Source: Acidobacteriota bacterium
GTDB taxonomy: Bacteria > Acidobacteriota > Terriglobia > Terriglobales > Acidobacteriaceae
Reading direction: 5' to 3'
DNA: 8,638 bases
NCBI GenBank assembly: GCA_021781255.1
Contig: JAJXXG010000756.1
Span: forward strand, 1-8,638
Shown here piece by piece: positions 1 through 5,659 of the stretch. A program made the translations under genes and the position numbers. The notes under the pieces were generated by a model, which saw nothing but the letters and a program-made list of their open reading frames with translations, made no database searches and had not been told where the DNA came from. Position 1 is the first letter of the stretch; the number at the start of each line of letters is the position of its first letter.

Positions 1-140
1 CCTTGATCGAGCAGATGGGCGCACAACGTGCACTTCTGCGGCAATTGGAGTTCTGCGTTCCATTCGATGGCCCCGTACGGGCAGGCGTCGACGAGATGGT
101 GTAATGCGCCCTGGCGCCTGAATGTCGCCTCTACTGTTTG
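1..140 (-). CDS. 4Fe-4S dicluster-type iron-sulfur protein, partial, no start codon visible
   Basis: The minus strand reads without a stop from a TGA at 141-143 to the left edge, so the 3' part lies outside the window. The translation contains ACPYGAIEWN followed by QKCTLCAHLLDQG, which matches the cluster-binding segments of electron-transfer beta subunits that partner molybdopterin or other oxidoreductases. The visible Cys residues are the last Cys of one CxxCxxCxxxCP set and the CxxC of the next. The preceding Cys residues and about 60-100 N-terminal residues expected for the family are absent. No ATG, GTG or TTG occurs in this frame between the stop at 141-143 and the ACPYGA motif, and the upstream DNA is occupied by the PCYCGC-type gene, whose stop overlaps this frame. 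I infer a 5'-truncated remnant, or a gene broken by a frameshift. A non-canonical start is less likely. The family call is firm; intactness is doubtful. Confidence 0.6.
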
Positions 141-598
141 TCAAGATTGATCGATTCGTACTCGTGGCGCGCAATGCCGGCGCGGATCTGCGCGGGCGTC
201 CACCCTGCCTTGGTTTTGAAATAGGCGTAGAAGCCTTCGGCAGCACAGACGGCGCACTGGGTGCTGTGGGTCGTCTCATAGCAACTGTGCAAACTGGTGT
301 GGCCCAAGGCACGGTCGCAGCGGCAATTGCACGGCAATTGATAAATGACGCCGGGAATCTGGGCCGCGAGCTGATAGGCCCGCACCTGCCAGTGGTAACG
401 GAAGCTGGGGCCGGTCAACTGCTTGCCCGAAAGGATCGGCGGGATGGCGTGAATATTGAGCGGAGCCGAGGGATGATAGGCGGGAACGTCGTCTGCCGGG
501 TTGGCCCACTGCGCATAACTGGCCGCAGTGAGCGCGAAAACTGCCAAACTCCATGCCCAGCGGCCCTTGACCAAATGGCCCTTGAATAAATGCTTCAT
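131..598 (-). CDS. Secreted PCYCGC-motif family protein (155 aa)
   Basis: The ATG at 596-598 is preceded by GAGG (605-608) with a 6-nt spacer. Residues 1-29 form a Sec signal peptide: a basic start, a hydrophobic run around WSLAVFALTAA, and likely cleavage after SYA. The mature part carries PCNCRC (Cys 90, 92, 94), then GHTSLHSC (Cys 106) and CAVC (Cys 115, 118), followed by FYAYFKTKAGWTPAQIRAGI. This order (PCxCxC, GHxSLxxC, CxxC, then a K.GW.P.QIR helix) is that of the PCYCGC-motif family of exported proteins of unknown function. Here the usual second Tyr and the Gly are Asn and Arg. Six Cys at conserved spacing suggest metal, haem or disulfide chemistry, but that is inference and no function is established. 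It stands alone on the minus strand. TAAAAT at 617-622 (minus) could be its -10 box; I see no good -35. Confidence 0.8.
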   Translation of the reverse strand: MKHLFKGHLVKGRWAWSLAVFALTAASYAQWANPADDVPAYHPSAPLNIHAIPPILSGKQLTGPSFRYHWQVRAYQLAAQIPGVIYQLPCNCRCDRALGHTSLHSCYETTHSTQCAVCAAEGFYAYFKTKAGWTPAQIRAGIARHEYESINLDKQ

Positions 599-799
599 GA
601 AACGCCTCTGCGAATGATTTTACGGCATCTTGCAAAGTCGTAACTGCCACGCAAACGGGTTCGGAAGAGCCAGGCTAACAGCCACTTGGTGGATCTGAAA
701 AAACGCTAATTGGGGCAGTGCGAACGACATCGTTCACGCAAACCCAGGCAAGGTTCGTGACGCTATCAGCAGACCATTGTGTGCAAATTGCCCGTAAAT

Positions 800-834
800 A
801 AAAAAACGGCACGAACAGCAAGCTGCTCGTGCCG
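800..834 (-). terminator. Strong rho-independent terminator (minus strand)
   Basis: On the minus strand CGGCACGA (827-834) pairs perfectly with TCGTGCCG (807-814). The inner part extends it by three more pairs after one mismatch, closing on a 4-nt loop. A run of seven T follows directly (800-806), then ATTTA. Read on the plus strand the stem has no T-run after it, so the direction is minus. The nearest annotated gene upstream on this strand ends about 500 bp away (1337), so the terminator more likely serves a closer transcript. Confidence 0.85.
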
Positions 835-890
835 GGAGGCCAGTGACGCAAACTACTTCCGGTTTGGAGATGCTCTCCATAACCGGAATA
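800..890 (-). ncRNA. Candidate small structured RNA (two hairpins, second a terminator)
   Basis: Directly before the terminator on the minus strand, with a 24-nt spacer, lies a second hairpin (859-886). CCGGTT pairs with AACCGG, then after one bulged A, TGGAGA pairs with TCTCCA around a 3-nt GCA loop, giving 12 base pairs. Further upstream on the same strand the DNA becomes very AT-rich (about 890-955), with TTGAAA as a possible -35 box and TCGAAT or TATGTT as weak -10 candidates. A short transcript of about 85-110 nt starting near 890-905 and ending at 800 would consist almost entirely of the two stems. The 5' end is a guess, and I recognise no known RNA family. An alternative is a trailer of a longer minus-strand transcript. 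Confidence 0.4.
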
Positions 891-1071
891 TATACACCAT
901 AACATAGATTCGAAAAAAAGCAAATACAATTTTCAAAATTTATTTTTTATTTGTCGAGTCATCCATTTTCCAAGAATGAGCTTCTAAGGAAGTCACCTCA
1001 AGAACCGAAGCGTGGAGGCATTTTGGGCTCCGAAGGGCTTGACCTGCGCTGTGCGAGAATATTCGATTCAC

Positions 1072-1100
1072 TATAAGTTATTTATAATTAAATAGTTATA
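1072..1100. repeat. AT-rich near-perfect palindrome
   Basis: TATAA, 2 nt, TATTTA, a TAAT centre, TAAATA, 1 nt, TTATA forms an almost symmetrical 29-bp site made nearly only of A and T, in an otherwise GC-rich window. It contains TATAAT (1083-1088, plus) and TATAA-like boxes on both strands, so it may be a promoter or operator. No gene start lies close to it on either strand. Confidence 0.45.
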
Positions 1101-1336
1101 AAGATTTACAATCGTATCCCGGCTAGCCTTGCTGGTGAATGATCTCATGGAAGAGCCACTCAGCCAGTGCCTGACGAGAGGCTGAGACGGCGTGTCAGCA
1201 ATCGAAAGCGATCAAACAGTTCCGTCAAAACGGAGAAATGAGTGGAAATCCAGATTTCAGGATGTACTTTAGAATTGGAGCGAGGGTACAGTAAGTAACC
1301 TCAGTCACCGCCCCTCCGGGTACTTCGCCCCAGCTT

Positions 1337-1618
1337 TTATCCGGCCAGCTTTTCTGCCGCTTCAGCCAGTTCGAAATCCTTCCCGGTAAGGCCCCCAGCG
1401 TCGTGAGTCGTCAGGCTCAGTGTCACGCGGTTGTACCGGATGTCAATGTCAGGATGGTGACCGGCTTTTTCTGCAAGCTCGCCCACGCCATTAACGAAAT
1501 AGAGAGCAGAACGGAAGTCTTTGAATTTAAATGTTTTTATAAGTATTCCTTCGTCGATCTTCCAGCCCGCCAGCCTGTCGAGGCGGAATCGAGACTCATC
1601 TTGTGAAAATACCTGCAC
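1337..1618 (-). CDS. phhB: Pterin-4a-carbinolamine dehydratase (93 aa)
   Basis: The enzyme dehydrates 4a-hydroxytetrahydropterin, the step that recycles the pterin cofactor after aromatic amino acid hydroxylation; some bacterial members have other or unknown roles. The fold is covered end to end: LAGW (16-19), TFKFKDF (29-35), the HHPD segment (His54, His55), then RYN and TTHDAGGLT (His72). The His pair and the third His, 18 residues after the first, match the three active-site His of the family. The length is normal. The start is GTG at 1616-1618, chosen because GGAG lies 8 nt upstream and homology begins soon after; the frame is open a further 15 codons without a better start. It follows the HD-GYP gene on the same strand after 59 bp and is probably co-transcribed, though I see no functional link. 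No phenylalanine hydroxylase is in the window. Confidence 0.92.
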   Translation of the reverse strand: MQVFSQDESRFRLDRLAGWKIDEGILIKTFKFKDFRSALYFVNGVGELAEKAGHHPDIDIRYNRVTLSLTTHDAGGLTGKDFELAEAAEKLAG

Positions 1619-1626
1619 AGGTTCAT

Positions 1627-1630
1627 CTCC
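1627..1630 (-). promoter_or_regulatory. Ribosome binding site for GTG-started dehydratase gene
   Basis: GGAG on the minus strand lies 8 nt before the GTG at 1616-1618. It supports that codon as the start. An ATG directly after the GGAG is in another frame and too close. Confidence 0.55.
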
Positions 1631-1677
1631 AGGATGGGATTCTCGGAGGAAAATATCTGGAGGTCAAAAATCAATTC

Positions 1678-2859
1678 CTACGACTCTGACGAACCGGGCG
1701 CAAGAGCCATGTCGAAGGTAGAGTACTGCTTATTCTGGCCGCTGATCTCAGAGCGCAGCTCCTGCCAAAGCTCGTCGGGAATCTTTAAAAAGACCTCGAC
1801 CACGGCAGGATCGAACTGTGTTCCCGAGCAGCGCAGAATCTCTTCGCGGGCATCAGCGAAACCGCGCGCCTTGCGGTAGGGCCGGTCGCTTGTAATCGCG
1901 TCAAGAGCGTCTGCCACTGCGAAGATTCGCGCTCCAATGGGGATTTCGCGTCCACTCAGGTGGTTTGGATATCCTTTTCCGTCGTAATGCTCCTGATGAC
2001 AGAAGACGATCTCCGCCGATCCGGCAAGAAACGGGATCTTGCGCAGCATGTTATAGCCGCGAGAGCAGTGTTCGCGCATCAAATCCTGTTCTTCCTGACT
2101 GAGCCTGCCGGGTTTGCGCAGGATCTCGTCAGGAATGGCCATTTTGCCGATGTCGTGCAGAAAAGCACCGCGCGCGATGACCTTGATCTCATTGGGAGGA
2201 ATGCCCATAGCGCGCGCCAGCGCGATGGCGTAAGCCGTTACCCGCTTGGAGTGCCCCTCGGTCTCAGAGTCTTTCAGGTCCAGGGCATCGCCCAGCGCCT
2301 CCAGGGTTACGTCGTAGGAGTGCTCGAGATCTTCCATCGCATGGCGCAGCATCTCCGTCCTGGCCCGCACCATCTCTTCCAGACTCTGGTGGTAACTCTG
2401 CGTCTCCTCAAGCGCCTGCCGGTGGCTCAGCGCTCTCTCGACCGTGTTTAACAACTGCTCGCTCTCGAAGGGCTTGAGCAGATAGTCATAGGCCCCACGG
2501 CGCATGGAGTCAATGGCTACACTGATGTCGTGAACCGCGGTCACCATGACGACGGGAAGGTTAGGCTGCAGCGCGTGGATGCGATCGAGCAGCGCAATGC
2601 CGTCAACGTCCTGCATGACGATGTCAGTGAGCACCAGGTTGAAGGTGTTCAGTTCCAGCAAGGCGAGAGCCTCGCGCCCCCCGCCGGCCAGTTCGACTGT
2701 GTATCCCTGGCGCTCCAGAGCCGCAGCCATCATCGTCCGCACGGGCGTCTCGTCATCGACCACAAGAACCCGCGTCGGCTTGCGCGCGGTCTCTCCATCG
2801 TCCCTGCGTGCATTTTCCGAAGGATAGGTTTTTTTCTCGCCTGTTGATTTTAAAGCCAA
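1678..2859 (-). CDS. Response regulator with HD-GYP cyclic-di-GMP phosphodiesterase domain (393 aa)
   Basis: An N-terminal receiver domain (about 29-145) has the acidic pair Asp35-Asp36, phospho-acceptor Asp79 in VLTDIVM, Thr107 and Lys129 in LLKP. A helical, probably coiled-coil linker (146-182) leads to an HD-GYP domain (about 183-360) with GHSKRV (His203), HDIGK (His235-Asp236), His264, HQEHYDGKGYP (288-298), DALDAITSDRPYRKA (317-331) and a C-terminal tail. The family hydrolyses cyclic di-GMP, here presumably controlled by phosphorylation from an unlinked kinase, because no histidine kinase is adjacent. The second His of the canonical HHE motif is Gln289, and the usual Glu of the first metal-binding helix is Asp194; both point to a two-metal rather than three-metal centre (inference). 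The start is TTG (2857-2859), backed by GGAGG seven nt upstream. The dehydratase gene follows after 59 bp. No GGDEF protein is in the window. Confidence 0.93.
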   Translation of the reverse strand: MALKSTGEKKTYPSENARRDDGETARKPTRVLVVDDETPVRTMMAAALERQGYTVELAGGGREALALLELNTFNLVLTDIVMQDVDGIALLDRIHALQPNLPVVMVTAVHDISVAIDSMRRGAYDYLLKPFESEQLLNTVERALSHRQALEETQSYHQSLEEMVRARTEMLRHAMEDLEHSYDVTLEALGDALDLKDSETEGHSKRVTAYAIALARAMGIPPNEIKVIARGAFLHDIGKMAIPDEILRKPGRLSQEEQDLMREHCSRGYNMLRKIPFLAGSAEIVFCHQEHYDGKGYPNHLSGREIPIGARIFAVADALDAITSDRPYRKARGFADAREEILRCSGTQFDPAVVEVFLKIPDELWQELRSEISGQNKQYSTFDMALAPGSSES

Positions 2860-3333
2860 ACAAAAACCTCCGTCTCCTTCGAGCTTTCGCTCATCACCCG
2901 CGAGGATAAGCGATTCCTGCGCTCCTGCACGGCTATGCTCTTCTGCCCGGTCGCGCGAGGCCAGTGCCGTTGCAGTAGCTGCTTTTGATCGGCGGGCACT
3001 ATGGCCTGTCTCTTGCGGTTACGCGCCGTGCGCTCCATCCGTTGAAAAAATCTTGTCGCTGCGCACCTAAGGCCAAATTCCCGACCTGTCAGCGTTCTGC
3101 TCTTCAGCAGAGGATACGACCAGCGGGAAAGTCCATACAAAAGACAAAATGACACGTCAGATCCGATGCAACCGCGGAATCAGGGGAGCAGTTGCCCGAA
3201 TCTCTCTTGCTAGAAGGCTATCATCTCCGCCGCCCAGCCTCAATGACACCAACGTTGCACTGCGACGCGGCAGCTTAACGCATGCGGCAAGCGTTGGGAG
3301 AAGAGAGCCCGCTACGATACCGGCCTGAGCCGA
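2860..3333. other. Intergenic stretch with no supported gene
   Basis: This 474-bp gap separates the end of the acetyltransferase gene from the start of the HD-GYP gene, both on the minus strand. A GTG-led minus frame (3155 to 2850, or from an ATG at 3038) would give a small basic peptide ending 10 nt inside the HD-GYP gene, but it has no ribosome site and resembles nothing. A short hairpin (3096-3111, TCTGCT, CTTC loop, AGCAGA) lies within it. I saw no cyclic-di-GMP riboswitch core, no clear promoter and no terminator. Confidence 0.5.
2867..2871 (-). promoter_or_regulatory. Ribosome binding site fixing a TTG start
   Basis: A perfect GGAGG lies 7 nt before the TTG at 2857-2859 on the minus strand. 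It supports that unusual start for the HD-GYP regulator; the next in-frame Met is residue 43, inside the receiver domain. Confidence 0.7.
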
Positions 3334-3966
3334 TTACTTCGCCCGGCGCCGCGCCGCGGCCCAGCCTTCTTTGGTGAGTTGCCGGCTGCGCGCCACGGCC
3401 AGCGCGTCGGCGGGCACATCTTTAGTGATGCAGGAACCTGCGCCGATATATGCTCCATCGCCTACGCTGATGGGCGCCACCAGCGTGGTATCGCTGCCCA
3501 CGAAAGCCCCTTTGCCGATGCGGGTGGGGTGCTTGTTTACGCCGTCGTAGTTGCAGGTGATGGTTCCGGCCCCGATATTGGCTCCTTCGCCGATCTCTGC
3601 ATCGCCCAGGTAGGTCAAATGGTTGGCCTTTGCCCCTTTGCCCAGCCGCGCCTTCTTGGTTTCGACAAAGTTGCCCACATGCGCGTTCTCACCGATTTCG
3701 CTACCCGGGCGCAGGTGCGCAAAAGGGCCGATCTTGGCGCCATCGGCCACAGTGGAATCCTCAAGCACGCAACTCTGGCGGATGAGAACGCCGTTGCCCA
3801 GCGTGCAGTTCTCAATCACCGTGAAGGAACGAATGCGGCAGCCGCTGCCGACGCGGGTGCGGCCCAGCAACTGCACAAACGGCTCGATGACGGTATCGGG
3901 AGCAATCTCGACCTCGGCATCGATCACGCACGTTTCCGGCCTGCTGATGGTTACTCCGGCAGCCAT
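3334..3966 (-). CDS. Stand-alone GlmU-type glucosamine-1-phosphate acetyltransferase domain (210 aa)
   Basis: This is a left-handed beta-helix protein equal to the C-terminal half of GlmU, which acetylates glucosamine-1-phosphate with acetyl-CoA on the way to UDP-GlcNAc. It begins at AAGVTI, where the helix domain of full-length GlmU begins, and lacks the N-terminal uridylyltransferase half. All key residues of E. coli GlmU are present at a constant offset of 247: Arg86 (R333), Lys104 (K351), His116 (H363, catalytic base), Tyr119, Asn139-Tyr140, Lys145, Ser158, Ala176 and Arg193 (R440), and the C-terminal KEGW is kept. It therefore looks catalytically intact. The ATG at 3964-3966 has GGGGGAG (3974-3980) 7 nt upstream and lies 1 bp after the stop of the M16 gene, so it is the third gene of that operon. 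The frame is open further upstream inside the M16 gene, but that part is out-of-frame M16 sequence. The nucleotidyltransferase partner would have to be elsewhere. A related sugar acetyltransferase is possible but less likely. Confidence 0.88.
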   Translation of the reverse strand: MAAGVTISRPETCVIDAEVEIAPDTVIEPFVQLLGRTRVGSGCRIRSFTVIENCTLGNGVLIRQSCVLEDSTVADGAKIGPFAHLRPGSEIGENAHVGNFVETKKARLGKGAKANHLTYLGDAEIGEGANIGAGTITCNYDGVNKHPTRIGKGAFVGSDTTLVAPISVGDGAYIGAGSCITKDVPADALAVARSRQLTKEGWAAARRRAK

Positions 3967-3967
3967 A

Positions 3968-5659
3968 TCATTTCTCCCCCGCGCCGCCTGCGCGCTCGGG
4001 CGGCGCAGGCCGCGGAATGGTAATGTCGATGGGCTTCGGCGCGCCCAACCCCAGCGCATCGAGGCCCGGCTTGATCTCGGGCCCATTGCCCACCACCAGC
4101 ACGGCCAGCTTTCCGGGTTGGATGTACTTTTTCGCTGCCGCGGTCACATCGTCGAGCGTGACCTTTTCAAGAGCGGCGCGGTAGGTCTCGAGATAATCAG
4201 CGGGATAGCCGTAGAACTCAAGCCTTTCGCGCTCCGCAAGAATTTTGCCCCTGGTGTCGTAGCGGAAGAGGAACGAGTTCAGGATGTCGTCCTTGGCGCG
4301 CTTCAGTTCCTCCTCAGTGAAGGGCTTCGTATTCATCCCTGCAATCTCGTCCCGCGCGTGAGTGGTTGCGTCCACCGTTGTCGCGCTCTTGGTGAGCACC
4401 ACCACGCGAAATTCACCCGGATGGTCGAAGGGCAGATCAAAGCCTCCGCCCACTGCGTAGGCCAGTCCCAATTGGGTGCGGATCTTTTGAAAGAGCCGGC
4501 TGCCAAATCCGCCGCCTAGAATCTCATCCATCACGACAATCGCGGGCACGTCGGGATTGTGACGGTCGATGCCCAGGCCCACAATTTGCACGTTCGATTG
4601 GTTTACGTCCTGTTTATCGATGAAGTACACGCCGGGCGTGGGTCCGGCAAACTCATCGTGGCGGGGCGGCTCAGGCGTGACGGCCGGCAGCCCCTCGAAG
4701 GCCGCGCGCACCTTGGCTTCCATTGCCGCAGGGTCAAAGTCGCCGCTGATGCCGACGATCAGCTTTCCTTTGAGGGTGCGGTCGTGCCAAGCCTCGAGGT
4801 CAGCGAGCGTGACCGCGCTGATTGTGGCCAGTTCCGGCTGCCGCGTGTACGGACTGTTGACGCCGTACACCAGCTTCGCCGACTCGCGCCCGGCGATCCC
4901 GTCTTCATCGTCGTTGCGCCGCACGATGGCCGTAGCTTCCTGTTGCTGGGCCAGCGCCAGCTTTTCCGCACTGAATTGGGGATGAAACAGTAAATCCATC
5001 GCCAACGAAAAGACCTGGTCGGCGTCGCCTTTCAACGAATCCCAGGAGAGCGCGGTGGAGTCGTCGTCGCCCGCTGTCTCAATGTGCGCGGCCCTGGCCT
5101 CAAGAAAGTTGTCCATCGCGTCCCCGCTCATCTTTGCGGTTCCGCTGGTCCGCCACGCCTGGCCATAGATCCCGATCAGGCCCGCCTTTGAGGGATCGAC
5201 GTCGCGAGAGCCGCCCGGAATCAGCACCGACCCGGAGACAAACGGCAGCGCGTGGTCCTCCTGCAAAAACACCACAATCCCGTTCTTCAGCTCAATCCGC
5301 CTTGGCTGCTGCGGCTTGAATTCGTGCAGTTCGGGGATGGGGATCTGCTGCCACGGCTTGGATTGCTGTGCGGAGAGCGGCGAAAGCGCAAACAGCAGCA
5401 GGGCGAATGCGGCGAATCGCCACGCGCGCGCTTTTCCAAATCGCGACAGCGAGAACTCCACCTCGAGCTGGGGCACCCGGCTTGACGCGAGGCTCCTGCC
5501 AAGTGCGGCCTCGCGTAAGGCAACCGCAGATCCTTCGACTCCGCGTGGCGCAAAAGCGCGCCAAGCTGCGCTCAGGATGGCAGACAATCTGGCGCGTGAG
5601 GCGGGTTGACGACCCAACTGATGACTGACGACTGACCACTGATGGCTGTTTTGCATCAT
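3968..5659 (-). CDS. Non-catalytic M16 peptidase subunit with repeat-derived N-terminal extension (563 aa)
   Basis: Residues about 100-540 form two M16 (insulinase/pitrilysin-like) halves. The zinc motif is lost: where active members have GLAHxxEH this reads GLIGIYGQ (160-167), and the third Glu ligand is also not evident. The second half keeps [15 protein letters not shown] (387-401), including the R394/Y401 pair used in substrate binding. This is the pattern of the inactive partner in bacterial M16 heterodimers such as the Sphingomonas pair. The ATG at 5657-5659 overlaps the stop of the catalytic subunit gene (ATGA) and has GGAGG 6 nt upstream, so initiation there is well supported. A typical signal peptide, however, comes only at residues 73-97 ([10 protein letters not shown], then [13 protein letters not shown]). 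Residues 6 to about 70 are encoded by dispersed-repeat DNA. An internal GTG at 5459-5461 (residue 67) would give a normal signal peptide but has only a poor ribosome site. Confidence 0.9.
   Translation of the reverse strand: MMQNSHQWSVVSHQLGRQPASRARLSAILSAAWRAFAPRGVEGSAVALREAALGRSLASSRVPQLEVEFSLSRFGKARAWRFAAFALLLFALSPLSAQQSKPWQQIPIPELHEFKPQQPRRIELKNGIVVFLQEDHALPFVSGSVLIPGGSRDVDPSKAGLIGIYGQAWRTSGTAKMSGDAMDNFLEARAAHIETAGDDDSTALSWDSLKGDADQVFSLAMDLLFHPQFSAEKLALAQQQEATAIVRRNDDEDGIAGRESAKLVYGVNSPYTRQPELATISAVTLADLEAWHDRTLKGKLIVGISGDFDPAAMEAKVRAAFEGLPAVTPEPPRHDEFAGPTPGVYFIDKQDVNQSNVQIVGLGIDRHNPDVPAIVVMDEILGGGFGSRLFQKIRTQLGLAYAVGGGFDLPFDHPGEFRVVVLTKSATTVDATTHARDEIAGMNTKPFTEEELKRAKDDILNSFLFRYDTRGKILAERERLEFYGYPADYLETYRAALEKVTLDDVTAAAKKYIQPGKLAVLVVGNGPEIKPGLDALGLGAPKPIDITIPRPAPPERAGGAGEK
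5485..5516. repeat. 9-bp perfect inverted repeat
   Basis: ACGCGAGGC (5485-5493) and GCCTCGCGT (5508-5516) are separated by 14 nt. They form a GC-rich stem-loop within the repeat segment near the start of the non-catalytic M16 gene, and could fold in the mRNA downstream of the start codon. Confidence 0.75.
5615..5642 (-). repeat. Tandem heptamer repeat TCAGTnn x4
   Basis: On the minus strand the units are TCAGTGG, TCAGTCG, TCAGTCA and TCAGTTG, contiguous. They encode the [13 protein letters not shown] residues 7-15 of the non-catalytic M16 subunit. Confidence 0.85.

Larger units (their letters stand above)
599..1336. other. Long non-coding stretch with terminator, hairpins and an AT-rich island
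   Basis: This interval of about 740 bp lies between two minus-strand genes and holds no reading frame I can support. The longest frame (675-929, minus) runs through a strong intrinsic terminator and resembles nothing. The interval does hold a hairpin-plus-terminator pair (800-886), an AT-rich stretch at about 890-955 just upstream of that pair on the minus strand, a nearly symmetrical AT palindrome at 1072-1100, a small palindrome at 722-735, and several short inverted repeats at 1159-1234. It may contain one or more untranslated RNA genes or decayed DNA. Confidence 0.6.
5462..5645 (-). repeat. Composite dispersed-type repeat lying inside the M16 reading frame
   Basis: Read on the minus strand, the segment runs: four TCAGTnn heptamers (5615-5642); a hairpin TGGCGC-6 nt-GCGCCA (5546-5563) framed by ATCCT (5574-5578) and AGGAT (5530-5534); a 9-bp perfect inverted repeat ACGCGAGGC / GCCTCGCGT (5485-5493 and 5508-5516); then CCGGGTGCCCCA (5469-5480). 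I recall similar strings (CCTGAGCG...GTCGAAGGATCTG, CCGGGTGCCCCA) as intergenic repeats of Acidobacteriota, but could not check that here. The boundaries are approximate. Confidence 0.65.

Noticed and set aside
122..589. Plus-strand frame opposite the PCYCGC-type gene
   Set aside because: The minus strand has the conserved Cys motif, signal peptide and ribosome site; the plus frame has none.
675..929. 84-aa minus-strand frame
   Set aside because: It runs straight through a strong intrinsic terminator and a 12-bp hairpin, has no ribosome site and no resemblance to any family.
2850..3155. Minus-strand frame upstream of and overlapping the HD-GYP gene by 10 nt (101 aa from GTG, 62 aa from ATG 3038)
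   Set aside because: The overlap and GC-rich third positions hint at coding, but there is no ribosome site at either start, no recognisable domain, and an odd basic composition. I left it as intergenic.
2860..3333. Cyclic-di-GMP riboswitch ahead of the HD-GYP gene
   Set aside because: I looked for the conserved core of the GEMM type on the minus strand and did not find it.
5615..5642. CRISPR-like array
   Set aside because: The units are 7 nt long and contiguous without spacers; it is a simple tandem heptamer.
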